From Hydra vulgaris (lineage: Eukaryota; Cnidaria; Hydrozoa; Anthoathecata; Hydridae): a stretch of DNA of 64,000 nt. How positions within the stretch are numbered: position 1 is the first letter of the stretch; every line of letters begins with the position of its first letter. The notes under the pieces were generated by a model, which was not told the DNA's origin, did no database searches, and saw nothing but the letters and a program-made list of their open reading frames with translations. A program made the translations under genes and the position numbers. This document shows positions 47,864 through 60,250 of this stretch, one piece after another. The DNA lies in NCBI RefSeq assembly GCF_038396675.1, contig NC_088921.1:4022501-4086500 (forward strand). Direction: 5' to 3'.

Positions 47864-50041
47864 ATGTTGACTAGGAGTGGAAAAGAATTAAAAGTGACAA
47901 ACCCAATTATACCGTCTTCGCCATTACTTTCGAGTGTTCCCGCAACTCCGTCATCTTCAAAACCTACCACCAGAACTAGTACAAATTTTTGGTTGATTGG
48001 TCAGCCATGTTCATCAATTACAGGAGCAAAGTTACCTACACGCAGACAGGTGATGAAGTATGTTTTATATCTGAGACATGATCCTGATAGCGTTGGTAAC
48101 AGTATTAAGAATGAAGAAATTTCTTACATCGTTGCAGACAGTGTTGCAGATTTTTGGCACATGGCTCGCATCAAAACCAAAGTAAGACAAAACTGTATGT
48201 TTGATGTTCTTGGATTATGGAATGAATGGACCAGTTTAAAAAAAAATAGAAGTCGTGCCACCGACCCTGGTAACAAACGAGAAAACTTCATCTCAGAGCT
48301 TGATATGCTTTTCGACATTGGTGCTCCAGATGCAATTGATGGCATAAGAAAATCTAGACTTCTATCTCAGAAACACAAAGATGATGACATTGCGTTTTAT
48401 CTTGATCAGAAACATGAAAGAAAGTCTAGTATGAATGGCCAGGATAAAATTTTTGAAGCAAAGGCTTTACAGTTTCTGACCAGAATTGAACAGCAGCAAC
48501 AACGACAAGAAAAAGAAACAGAAAGACTAGAGAAAAGAGCAGCTGCAGAGCTAGAAGGAAATGAATTTTTTGAAGAGTCCGAGGATGATGCACAAGTTGG
48601 TTGTACGGAAATTGATCCGGATTTTGAGCCAGATCACATTATTGAAAAAATAGAGTTTCAAGAATTTGTTACACTTCAAGTTCCCAGAAAAATTATGGAA
48701 TGTGACGAGTTAACGACAGCAGCCGATCGGTTAAAGTTGTCCGACAATCAAACTACAATGATAGTTTCAGCTATAATAAAAGCAGCGGGTGGCAATCTAG
48801 ACGACTTCGATGTATCCCGTTCAACTACGCGTCGAAAGCGAATGTCAAACAGACAGCACATTGCAGAAAACATAATGGAGAAAATAAAGGAAAAACCACC
48901 TCAATTTGGTGCCATGCACTGGGATGGAAAGTTACTGGAGGACTCTCTTGGTGATAATTTTGAACGTCTAGCAATTCTTCTGTCAGGTTCACCAGAATTT
49001 TCATCGGGAAAATTGCTGGGTGTGCCACAACTAGGAGATTCTAAAGGACAAACTCAAGCTGATGCCTCATATGATCTCTTAGAAGCATGGGGATTAAAAG
49101 AATCAGTTGTCGCTTTGGTATTTGATACTACAGCAAGCAACAGTGGGGTCCATAAGGGTGCAGCTAAACTTATCGAAGAACTTGTTGATAAAAAGCTATT
49201 TTATCTTGCTTGTCGTCACCATATCCTTGAACTTGTAGCTAGCGCTGTTTGGAAATCACTGTTTGGTGAAATCAGAGGACCAGAAAACAAAATGTTTGCT
49301 ACCTTCAAAGAGGCATGGTCAGGTCTCGATAAGCAATCACCTATCCAGTTGCTGAAAATTGAAAATCTATGGTTGTTGGAAGTTAAAGAACGAGTCATTG
49401 AAAATTTAAAAATGCTGCTCAATAGCAAGGAATCATCTGTGTTTCCTCGGGATGACTACCGAGAGTGCGCAGAAAATAATCTTATTGTTCTGGGTGAAAC
49501 ACCACCTCGTGGTACCCATTTCCTCAAACCTGGAGCCATACATCAGGCTCGTTGGATGGCTTGCAACATATATGCTGGGAAGATGTTCATGTTTTCAAAA
49601 GCAATGAAATACGACAAGGAAACTGTGATTAAACTGGAACGTATAAACAGATTCTTGGCTCTTTTTTACACCTCAGCATGGATGCAAGCCAGTATTGGAG
49701 CCGATGCTCCCGTAAACGATCTAGAACTCATTCATGACATGATGGATTTCCGCAATGTAGACAGAGAAATTGCAGATGTTGTGGTAGCCAAACTAAACAA
49801 CCATCGATGGTACCTCACTGAAGAAGTTGTTCCTTTTGCTTTATTTAGTCATCATCCTAAAATGAGTGACCATGTTAAGCAAGAAATAGCAAACAAATTG
49901 TGGACAATAGCAGTGCCTGAAAACTTCCGAATGGGTAAACCAATCTTCAGACAAATCAAACGCAACACAACATTGAAGAGTCTGTTTAGACCGGAGTCTG
50001 TTGTTCCAGAATCTCAACATCAGAAGAGATTGGCTTGCTAA
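47864..50041 (+). CDS. Orphan-family transposase (putative divergent hAT, DDE/RNase H-like), 725 residues
   Basis: It is the only long unbroken protein here and the sole gene of its transposon. It starts at ATG 47864. Residues 1-45 are Ser/Thr/Pro-rich; 205-232 is a Gln/Glu/Arg coiled coil; 235-265 is acidic. The candidate catalytic core has HWDGKLL (Asp354), LVFDTTASNSG (Asp421), LACRHH (449-453, C-x-x-H-like) and QARWMA (561-566, the R-W motif of hATs). I recall this HWDGK / FDTTASN / ACRHH protein as widespread in arthropods and cnidarians and annotated only as uncharacterised. Near codon 710 (about 49993) a one-base shift cuts off the true C-terminus: SLLFQNLNIRRDWLAKPVN, a TAA at 50052, then ADEDFQVAEKFV and VVNDAVERGVKLISDF continue in another frame to TGA 50262-50264. 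The ORF therefore looks intact but is C-terminally damaged. Confidence 0.8.
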   Translation: MLTRSGKELKVTNPIIPSSPLLSSVPATPSSSKPTTRTSTNFWLIGQPCSSITGAKLPTRRQVMKYVLYLRHDPDSVGNSIKNEEISYIVADSVADFWHMARIKTKVRQNCMFDVLGLWNEWTSLKKNRSRATDPGNKRENFISELDMLFDIGAPDAIDGIRKSRLLSQKHKDDDIAFYLDQKHERKSSMNGQDKIFEAKALQFLTRIEQQQQRQEKETERLEKRAAAELEGNEFFEESEDDAQVGCTEIDPDFEPDHIIEKIEFQEFVTLQVPRKIMECDELTTAADRLKLSDNQTTMIVSAIIKAAGGNLDDFDVSRSTTRRKRMSNRQHIAENIMEKIKEKPPQFGAMHWDGKLLEDSLGDNFERLAILLSGSPEFSSGKLLGVPQLGDSKGQTQADASYDLLEAWGLKESVVALVFDTTASNSGVHKGAAKLIEELVDKKLFYLACRHHILELVASAVWKSLFGEIRGPENKMFATFKEAWSGLDKQSPIQLLKIENLWLLEVKERVIENLKMLLNSKESSVFPRDDYRECAENNLIVLGETPPRGTHFLKPGAIHQARWMACNIYAGKMFMFSKAMKYDKETVIKLERINRFLALFYTSAWMQASIGADAPVNDLELIHDMMDFRNVDREIADVVVAKLNNHRWYLTEEVVPFALFSHHPKMSDHVKQEIANKLWTIAVPENFRMGKPIFRQIKRNTTLKSLFRPESVVPESQHQKRLAC

Positions 50042-50264
50042 ACCAGTGAATTAATGGGCAGCAGATGAAGACTTCCAAGTTGCTGAAAAGTTTGTTCGAA
50101 CAGTAAAAGTTGTCAACGATGCTGTCGAACGAGGCGTCAAACTAATCTCAGATTTTGCAACAATAATAACAACAGATGAACAACAGAGAGCATGGCTATT
50201 GCAAGGTGTGGAACAACATCGGAAGCTGTTTCCAAGTTTTGACAAAAAAACACTAAACATTTGA
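50042..50264 (+). pseudogene. Out-of-frame C-terminal tail of the orphan transposase
   Basis: In the frame one base off from the main ORF, about 75 residues (FQVAEKFVRTVKVVNDAVER, ISDFATIITTDEQQRAWLLQ, HRKLFPSFDKK) run to TGA 50262-50264. A stop at 50052-50054 precedes them. The VERGVKLISDF block is one I associate with the C-terminus of this family, so the lesion is a frameshift plus one nonsense change. Confidence 0.7.
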
Positions 50265-52369
50265 AACTAATAACTTGAACTTACTAACTTGAAGTGACAA
50301 TTTCGACATTTTTCCTCATTTTGGACCTTAAAAACTATGAAAATATTGAATTATTTTCCAGAAATATATGTAGAACGTAAACAAACATGCACAAGTTGTG
50401 CATCATATTACTACTATATAAAAAATAACAATTTCCATAATTACTTTAATAAATTTAATTGAGTAAGACCAAGTAAGAACAAAAGTAAGATAGCGTTTTA
50501 ATACATTTTCTGTTATATTTTAGTTAAAATGTTCAAGAGCTTTGAGCAACCCCTAGAAGACTTAAAATAAATCTGTAAAAAATGTTTTTCAATAAAGAAT
50601 TGATAGTATAATGGGAAAAACTTCACTAGGCTATGTTCTGGGTTGTGTAATAATTTCTGGACAGCCCTAGGCAATATAGTATCTCTTGTAATTTGGAAAC
50701 TTCGTGGAGATTCTTAATTATCGTGTTAGAGGCGGTGATACTGAATTAGAAAATCATCTTAAAAACCACAATAAAAATGCATCATTTCTTTCAAAAACTA
50801 TGCAGAATGAAATAATATTCTGTTGTGGTGAGATAATTTCTGATAAAATTGTTTCCAATATAAAGACTGCCAAATTTTTTTCTATTTTATCAGATGAAGC
50901 CATTGATGTTTCAAACAAATCACAAATGTCTTTAGTGTTGCGTTATGTTGACAGTGGTAATAACATTGTTGAAGACTTTGTTAAATTTATACACAACAAC
51001 AATGGTTTAGATGGGGAAAGTTTATCTGTTAACATTTTAGACACCATTGCATCCCTACGTTTAGATATTATTAATTGTCGAGGTTAAGGTTATGATGGTG
51101 CTGGAGCTGGAGCTGGAACAAGAAAGGGAGTTGCTGCACGAATTTTAAAGTTAAACAACAAGGCTTTATACACTCATTGTTTTAGCCATCGATTGAATCT
51201 AGCTGTGTGTAATTCTTGCGAAGTTCAATATCTCTGTAATGCAATGAACCACATAAAAGAGGTTTCTTATTATTTCAATCTTTTTATTAAAATAAACTCT
51301 ACCCTCGATACAATGATTTCATAACACTGTCCTGATATAAAAAAAAAAACTAAGAGATGTTTGTCGAACTAGGTGGCTTGAAAGAATAGATGGGTTAGAC
51401 ACATTTCAGAAGTTGTATGTTCCAATAGTTTATTCCCTTGAAGCCATAAGCAATGACAGAAATAAGTTTGGGGCAGACTCCCAAACAGCTACATCTTTAA
51501 TTAAATTGATTAACACCTTTGAATTTATAGTTTCTTTGGTTGTGACAAGAGCTGTTTTTGATGAAACACACGTAGTTACTAAGATGTTACAATCTAGCAG
51601 TTTAGATATTGAAACCTGTATAAATCTTATTTTCTGTTTGACTAATAGAATTACGACTATCAAAAAAAAATTTATAGTTTTCATGATAATTGCTATCTTG
51701 ATGCCAAAGTTATTGTTGAACAAATTGGAGTTGATGAATGTCGAAAAAGAGCTGTTGGGAAGCAAATTCACCGCGATAATCATCCAGCAGAGAATACATC
51801 AGAATATTTTAAACGCGTTTTAACCATCCCTGTAGTTGATCACTTAGATTTAGCTCTTTCTGATAGGTTTGGCGATGACAATTTAACTTTGTTCCATGGC
51901 TTGAGTATTATCCCTGATAAAATAATTTCTTTGCTAAATGGTCCATCAGAAAAAAATAATTGGAGGGAGAGCTTTAGGATTTTTTCAGATTTTTTTTCTG
52001 AAGATTTATCTAATCCATTAGCTTTAGAAGCAGAGTATGGTCTTTGGGAGATATACTGGACTACCACTAATTATCCCATTCCAAACAATGTGTCTGATAC
52101 TCTAAAGTCAATTTAATGTATTAAAACTTTTGCCAATATTTGTTTGTTTGCAGCTATTAGCAACTTCACCTGTGACAACATGTTCTTGTGAAAGATCTAT
52201 TTCAAATCTTTGCAGATTGAAAACCTGGTCAAGATCAACTATGTCTGGAGATCGTTTGAATGGTTTAGCATTGATGTATACACATAGAGACATAGTTCCA
52301 GATACTCAAGAAGTTATTAAAAAATTAGGGCAAAGAAATGGTAATCGTAAGTTGAACCTTTCGTGAGAA

Positions 52370-53050
52370 CATGAACGCCTTAGTGATTCAGAGTTTGTTA
52401 TATTTAATATATATTGTTATATTTAATTTTAAAAATTGTCATCAATTATAAAGCTCTTGGTTTTCTTTTCATTCCGCAACTTAACGAATAGTTTAAAAAG
52501 CTAAATAGTTTCTTTTAAGCAGATTAATTAAAGTTCCATTAAATCCATTATTTGACTGTAGTAAAATATCTTTTGTCATATGTGAATAATGATATTAATA
52601 ATCCTCAAAATTGGCTAAAAATCGGCAAATAAAAAAAGACCATTGTTAGCGCTGATGCTATATGATGCGCTGATGGTAGCGCTGATTCTAATCTGAACAT
52701 CACTAAGATTATTTTAATTAAAATTACTAAACAAGTTGCGTTCTTATTTTTATAAAGGGATGTTATCGCCAAGTCTCAATAGAGCCAAAAAAAAATCATT
52801 TCAGATCATGCAAATAGAGTGGTCTCATAGGGGGAGCGTTGCATTGCGTTGGTAGCCCTCTACACCTGGGAAATGGAAACTTTTAAAAATATGAATCCGA
52901 GTGAATAGGGGAAGGGGAGTTCACAAATAATTAACGGAGGAGGGATAGTATTTATTTGGTATCTGGGAGGAATTGGGTTATGGGGCTTGGGGGACGGTCA
53001 TTTTTTTTCAAAAAAAAATTGCTAAAGGAGATCTGAATTCTTGATCCGCC
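52370..53050. other. Non-coding 3' flank with G-rich patch
   Basis: After the OTU-hAT end the sequence is A+T-rich, then G-rich (about 52825-53000, GGGGGAGCG, GGGGAAGGGGAG, GGGGCTTGGGGG). A lone hAT-like terminus (reverse complement CAGGGGCGGATCAAG) ends at 53054. No gene. Confidence 0.55.
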
Positions 53051-53134
53051 CCTGTATACGTGTGTGTGTATAAACATAAACACATACACATATATAAACA
53101 TATGTGTGTGTCTACGATGTAGACACACACACAT

Positions 53135-55427
<2,293 letters not shown>

Positions 55428-55689
55428 CTGTGTGTGTCTGTGTTTTGTTGCAAAACACTAATAAATTTTAAATCTTGTATGAAAAATATGTCATATACTG
55501 ACGTAAGGCAGTATTTAAATTATACTGAGTGCCAGTTTTCAAATTTTATGGTAACAATAAACATTATAAGATAAAAGCATTAGATGTTAATTGGGTGCAA
55601 GTGACCACCTTGCATAATAAAGTTTAAAAACTTAATCCGAAAGCGCATGGAAAATTCATAGTATACAAATATACAAAAATGTGCTTCCA

Positions 55690-56240
55690 GTCAAATTGTC
55701 TCTGGTTATGTTTATAAAGCTGATCATTTATGGACAACAAGGACCAAAGGACTATTCACTCTTTTGACTGGTTTGTTATTGTTTTTTGTCAAGTTGTAGG
55801 AGTTAAAGTTCCTATTAGTTATAATCTAAGCAATCTTTACAGTGAAAAGGTACTTGAATTTACTAAAGAAAATAGTATCTTATTTCAAAGAAAACAGTAT
55901 CTTGTTATATAACTGGTAACTCTATCTATTTATTGCAACCTCTTGATGTTACATTGTATGGACCTCTTTAATAGTATTAGAGTTAAATACTTGATTAATC
56001 GAAAACCTCTAGTTCCAAAAAAGCACAGACAATTACAAAAAATAAATTTCCTTTGTTCTTGCTTTCCTTATAAACATTACATTTTTTCAGATCAAAAGGT
56101 AATCAGCAACTTTGTAGCTTAGTGGTTTTGAAAGAAATATAGGATTTAGCCATTAGATAAAAGTATAACCTTCGATCATTTGCCAGATGGTAGTTGTAAT
56201 TTTAGTAAGCCAAGCTGTAATTAATTTACTTAACTATTGT
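55690..56240 (+). pseudogene. pogo/Tigger-like transposase fragment (DDE_1, Tc1/mariner superfamily)
   Basis: Blocks in shifting frames: SGYVYKADHLWTTRTKG (about 55695-55745), FDWFVIVFC (about 55763), SEKVLEFTKENSILF (about 55840-55885), GNSIYLLQPLDVTLYGPL (about 55914-55968) and SIRVKYLINRKPLVPKKHRQ (about 55976-56032). The YKAxxLWxTxTxG, FxDWF and xxxLLQPLDVxxxGPLK order is that of pogo-type DDE domains. The N-terminal DNA-binding part and TIRs were not found. Inactive. Confidence 0.72.
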
Positions 56241-56526
56241 TTTATGTTGATGTCAAGGAAATTATATTCAATCAATATATTATATTACATACAATATATT
56301 ATATTACATCAAATTATAAATAGATTATTGTATTTGTATTTGATCACTGAATAATAATAATATAAAAAAAAAAAAAAATAATAATAATTCTTAAATAGTT
56401 TTAAAAAATGATTCATTAACTAGATTAGCATCAGAGGAGGCTTCTACTTGTTTCCAATGAAGCAGAGGTAATTGTTCTTTAAATGATTTTAAATTCGCTG
56501 TAGTAAAAAAACGTTTTTTAAAGTTA

Positions 56527-56652
56527 CTTTCTGTTAGGGTTGCCAAATGTCCGGTTTTTACGGAGAGAATGCAGCGCCAAACCTGTAAAAATAAAAATTT
56601 TTACTGTGTTCTCCTCCGTAAAAACCGAATATCTGGCAACCCTGCTTTCTGT
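56527..56652. mobile_element. hAT MITE, 110 bp, with perfect 8-bp TSD
   Basis: The ends TAGGGTTGCCAAATGTCCGG (56535) and the reverse complement CAGGGTTGCCAGATATTCGG (to 56644) extend to a shared TTTTTACGGAG. CTTTCTGT lies directly outside both ends (56527-56534 and 56645-56652). Confidence 0.93.
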
Positions 56653-56962
56653 GAAGATTTTTTTACTGCAATATTAATTTAGAAAAAAATAGAAGAGTTA
56701 TGACCACTCTCCTATTTTTTTCTAAATTAATATCACTTAAAGTTATAAAGTTATATCACTTTTAATTATACCTTTTTTGAGCGATTTATTAAAAATATTG
56801 GTTGTTATTATATTGTCTAATAAGGTAACCGATATTGCAGTTATTCTTGTTGGTTTATTAATTATAGAAAATGCTCGATGTTCTAATACATCGTTAAAAA
56901 AATCTTTACTTTATAATTAGTATGGTATTAAAAACATTCCAAATTAATATCACCTATTAAGT

Positions 56963-57559
56963 AGGTTCAGTGGCGGATCCAGCATTTTTTGATCTTTGAG
57001 ATAGCTAACTTCCAGATATCGATTGATTAATTGATCAAAAAATTGCGATGATTGGGGGCTGGGAACAAAAAAGCCCAAAAATTTTTGCTACACCTGCCCC
57101 AAACGTGAGAGCAACAAGTTGATAATATATTTTTTGTACTATTCTCAACTAGACTTATATTCATCGATAATTTTTAAGTTTCACAGTATTATCTCTAAGC
57201 GTTCAAAATTATGACCATATAAAGTTTAAACTCCCCTCAATTTGAGGGGGTTGTAATTTTTATATGGTCATAATTTTTGAACGTTGAGAGATAATACTAT
57301 GAAACTTAAAAATTATTGATGAATATAAGTTTAGTTGAGAATAGTACAAAAAATATATTATCAACTTGTTGCTCTCACGTTTGGGGCAGGTGTAGCAAAA
57401 ATTTTTGGGCTTTTTTGTTCCCAGCCCCCAATCATCGCAATTTTTTGCAAACTCTCATTATTTGACATAAGTATAAACATATAAATGTTTGGAGTTAGCT
57501 TCATGTCTGGAAGTTAGCTATCTCAAAGATCTAAAAATGTTGGATCCGCCACTGAGGTT
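56963..57559. mobile_element. 587-bp palindromic (fold-back) element
   Basis: The ends CAGTGGCGGATCCAGCATTT (56968) and its reverse-complement partner (to 57554) are the tips of two arms of about 250-300 bp that mirror each other almost completely about a centre near CCCCTCAATTTGAGGGG (57233-57249). AGGTT (5 bp) flanks both ends (56963-56967 and 57555-57559). The right arm has about 60 bp not mirrored on the left. Confidence 0.9.
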
Positions 57560-58543
57560 TATACTTGGTAGTTACTATTAAGTAATTTCTTTTCATGAAT
57601 GCTTTTACTTAAAATATCATTTATAAATACATCGAAATTTCCAACTTCAAGCAGCAACTTACAATAAATTTTTTTTTTAAGGTTTCAATTTCAACTGTAA
57701 AACCTCTTTAGTGTCGTCAGAATTACTCATATCAGGCCTGATAATATACCTCAAGCATTCTTTTATATAAATTACTAAAACATTGCATCGCTTTTTATTT
57801 TGACGCTTCAAGGAAATTTTTTTTTTTTAGAAATTAAAATTTACGTTTAAGAAATTAAAACCTGGTAAACAGGTATTTGTATTAGAATTTGCGTTATCTG
57901 TGCTGCATCAAGTTTCTGACATACAAATTAAACTAAAAGTTCTAAAATATTCTTTCATGTTCATGCAAAAATTTTCAAAATTTTCTGATAAGCTTCTTAT
58001 GTTAATATGCAAAGTGTTAAGTTATTAGAATTAAGAAGTTCTTTTATTTCATTGGAATAATAATATGGGTAGATGCTTCGAACAGCAATTGTTTCCGTAA
58101 AGTAATTTAAATCTGGATCCGATTCATGGTTAGTAAAAAGTCATCAGATTGAAAAATATTAAATGAGTTTAAATCAAAATTGTTGTTTCTATTCGAATCC
58201 ATTTTTATTTGTTTTTCTTATTAGACCTAATTAAATAAAAGAAATTCTTTTAGAAAGCGTTATTAGTTTGTCATAAATAACTTTAGCATAATTTTTTGTC
58301 TTACTTACCTTTTTGTCTTAGTTCTTTAGCGTCTTATTGTCTTAGTTCTTTAGCGTAAACAACTTTTCCGTAGCACGCTTGTTATTTCGCAAAAATCTTC
58401 GTTTATAAAAATGCGTTGATTCCAGAGTTTCACTTATATATTTATATCTTGAATAATAATAAAAATATATATTTATATAGTTATAAGTGAAACTCTGATA
58501 TATTTATCAAGAATAGCCTATTTGTTTTTAAAATTTAAAAGTT

Positions 58544-59032
58544 TCACAACGACGGTTCTGTTTTTTTTTTACTTTCACCTTCATCAATTTTTCCCACTCG
58601 ATGCGCCCATTCAATAACAAAATCACCGTCGTATTCGAGTTTTGTTTTTATAATATGTTTAACTTTCTTTTCGTAATCTTCCCAACTTTCGTTTTCGGAT
58701 TGTTCAATTCCGTTTATTCTCAAATTATTACGCCTACTTCTATCTTCGAGCTCTGCCAATTTATCTTTCATGGTTACATATTTTCTAAGTTGCTTGGAAT
58801 TTTGTGTTCAGGCTTTGATTCGGCAAGTTCAACTAAAACTTTATTATATTTATCGCTTATAAAATCTTCACTTTTTTTCACTAATTTCTAATTTAAGAGC
58901 CTTATTTTTATCATTTATTGAATTCACTTTGTTTTCCAAATTTTTTATTTTTGCGTTAAAAATTTTAATAATTGTAGTGTCGTGCATTTCTAAAATTTCT
59001 TTCAATTGAGCTATTGTTAAATTTTTTGTCAT
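58544..59032 (-). pseudogene. LINE ORF1 (coiled coil plus RRM signature), frameshifted
   Basis: ATG 59032 opens TKNLTIAQLKEILEMHDTTI and a coiled coil (LENKVNSINDKNKALKLEIS). A frameshift near 58870 leads to VELAESKPEHKI in another frame, and a further shift to LAELEDRSRRNNLRINGIEQ and VIEWAHRVGKIDEGE, where the sequence ends early. The LEDRSRRNNLRI signature matches ORF1 at 33.8-34.3 kb. Confidence 0.78.
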
Positions 59033-59199
59033 TTTAAACTTCCTAGCAGTTAAAACGCGTCCGTTCACGGTGAATATTGAGAATATCTTCATATCTCCTT
59101 TTTAATTCTGTGTTTCAATGATATCAGTAGTAGTGGGAGTAGTAATAGCAGCAGTAGAAGTATTAAAGTTGAGGTGGAAGTACTATAGAGTCATTTATT

Positions 59200-59380
59200 T
59201 TGTGCTGGAATACGCTGTTTGACTACAGCGCGTTCCAGCACAATAATTTCGTAAATTTAATAAGATTGAAATTAAAAATTATATGGAAAATTTATAAAAC
59301 TGCAATAAAATATTTATTTAAACTAATATTTAATTTAAAAATAGTAGTTTTAATTCTTAAGTTATAAAGAATTATAAAAT
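59200..59380. repeat. Hairpin with TTGTGCTGGAAYGCGCT arms and a shared dispersed repeat
   Basis: TTTGTGCTGGAATACGCTG and CAGCGCGTTCCAGCACAA form a stem around TTTGACTA (about 59198-59246). The next 120 bp is an inverted copy of sequence at about 35830-35970, which also contains GTGCTGGAATGCGCT. The shared piece lies upstream (5') of LINE fragments of the same subfamily in both places, so it may be LINE 5' sequence or a small repeat. Confidence 0.6.
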
Positions 59381-60030
59381 TGCATTTACAAAATTTGAGG
59401 TACTACAAGCTCTGGATCTGAGTAAATCTAAAACTGGACCCAGGTTCTTGTTTATGAGGTTCTAGATTTTCTCCTTTTGCTACTTTGCTACTTGATGTTT
59501 TCAATAAACTACAAGATTTGCAAAAGGTGGCAGCATAGTATAAAAGCATTCTAGTTGAATATAAAAAATTTTGTATTAAAACTTTTAATTATGGGGTATT
59601 ATTGTCGGTCGATCATAGTTAAAAAAGAATTTAAAATAAAAAAACTTCAAAAAAGTTTTTTGCAAGTATCAATTGTTATTAAACTTTAGAAGGTTTGTAT
59701 GCTTTCTCTCTCTTAAAAAATAAAACTGTAGAGAAAGCTAAAAATAATATCTAAACATATTTATATGGCTGCATGAAATGTTTTAAATGCAAATATATAC
59801 ACACACAAACACATGTATATATTCAGGCGCGGGTTTAGCTTTTTAAAGAAGTTGGTCAAGAAATGTTATTACTTCTAGGTATAGAGAGGGGCGGGGGCAG
59901 ATGGGGGAGAGCCCCCTTCAAGTGAGAAGGTAACTTAAATTTGCCCCCTCGTTTGTTGAGGGGACAAATTTAAAGGGTTCAAAAATTTTTAAAAGAAACT
60001 ACTTGTTTACAAACTCTTCAACGGACGCTA
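59381..60030. other. Non-coding stretch, no gene
   Basis: A+T-rich with short CA repeat (about 59798-59815) and a G/C-rich patch (59885-59960) in which TTTGCCCCCTC and GAGGGGACAAA form a short inverted repeat. It is probably an eroded TE end (CAGGCGCGGG at 59824). Confidence 0.5.
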
Positions 60031-60039
60031 AAACGGATA

Positions 60040-60250
60040 CGGACCATTGGACCTGCTCAATCTGCCAAGCTTTAGTCTCTCTCCCATCGTCATAAAGCTG
60101 TCGTTAAAAAATCTCTTTTTCTTTTCTCCAAATATTATCATGATCGCTGTTCAAAGGAGCTAATATCTCTAGTTCCATCAACTAAAACTCATTCTCGCTA
60201 TTTAGCAAAGTCTAAAGCACTTATTATTTCAGACACCCTTTTTATGAATT
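60040..60250 (+). pseudogene. LINE RT extreme C-terminal fragment
   Basis: The frame reads SHRHKAVVKKSLFLFSKYYH, RCSKELISLVPSTKTHSRYL and SKALIISDTLFMNSKK, resembling the C-terminal RHxxxVxxLxLFxKYYxxRCSxEL block of CR1/Jockey-type LINE RTs. Nothing upstream of it is recognisable. Confidence 0.55.

Larger units (their letters stand above)
47376..50677 (+). mobile_element. 3286-bp DNA transposon with about 180-bp TIRs and a perfect 8-bp TSD
   Basis: The element occupies 47384-50669 and begins TAGGGCTGTCCAGAAATTAT; the right end is its reverse complement, with near-identity over roughly 180 bp (47384-47565 and 50487-50669). GGCAATAT lies directly outside both ends (47376-47383 and 50670-50677), and removing the element restores the OTU-hAT reading frame. 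The 8-bp duplication and TAGGGNTGTCCA ends suit the hAT superfamily. The near-identical TIRs imply a young insertion. It carries one gene. Confidence 0.93.
46570..52366 (+). pseudogene. hAT transposase of OTU-hAT copy A, interrupted by a 3.3-kb transposon
   Basis: 5' part 46570-47383: VKNVFIPDNSFNFPQGKNNR, TTF finger block WLETFSWLCYSKKLNGGFCL and YVLFGDDF (about 46960-47060), NINGLHSQTQSLFNDIMRQA, then RGHNDDSQYYSEVGQY at about 47337-47383, where the insertion lies. 3' part 50670-52366: VEILNYRVRGGDTELENHLK, SKTMQNEIIFCCGEIISDKI, ILSDEAIDVSNKSQMSLVLR (first Asp, about 50890), a stop after INCRG, GYDGAGAGAGTRKGVAARIL, THCFSHRLNLAVC (about 51172-51210), a broken R-T-R-W-L-E-R region (about 51362-51390), TSEYFKRVLTIPVVDHLDLA, and the dimerisation domain SPVTTCSCERSISNLCRLKT (about 52165-52225), ending at TGA 52364-52366. 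About six stops or frameshifts. Confidence 0.82.
56420..58202 (-). pseudogene. LINE ORF2 endonuclease remnant
   Basis: ATG 58202 opens DSNRNNNFDLNSFNIFQSDD. Downstream the blocks LTLCILT (about 58010), ECLRYIIRPDMSNSDDTKEV (about 57700-57755) and further endonuclease-like sequence (about 56780-56880) are readable between stops. The layout parallels 33568 to 32426 in the more complete LINE. Decay and two insertions make it non-functional. Confidence 0.65.
56420..59100 (-). mobile_element. LINE copy with ORF1 and endonuclease, carrying two inserted palindromic elements
   Basis: On the minus strand ORF1 (59032-58544) is followed by ORF2 endonuclease (58202-56420), which shares its ECLRYII.RPD region with the fragment at 34.35-35.05 kb. 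No RT remains. Two insertions interrupt the endonuclease: 56535-56644 and 56968-57554. An additional hairpin of about 22-bp arms (ATATTAATTTAGAAAAAAAT) lies at about 56668-56733. Confidence 0.75.
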
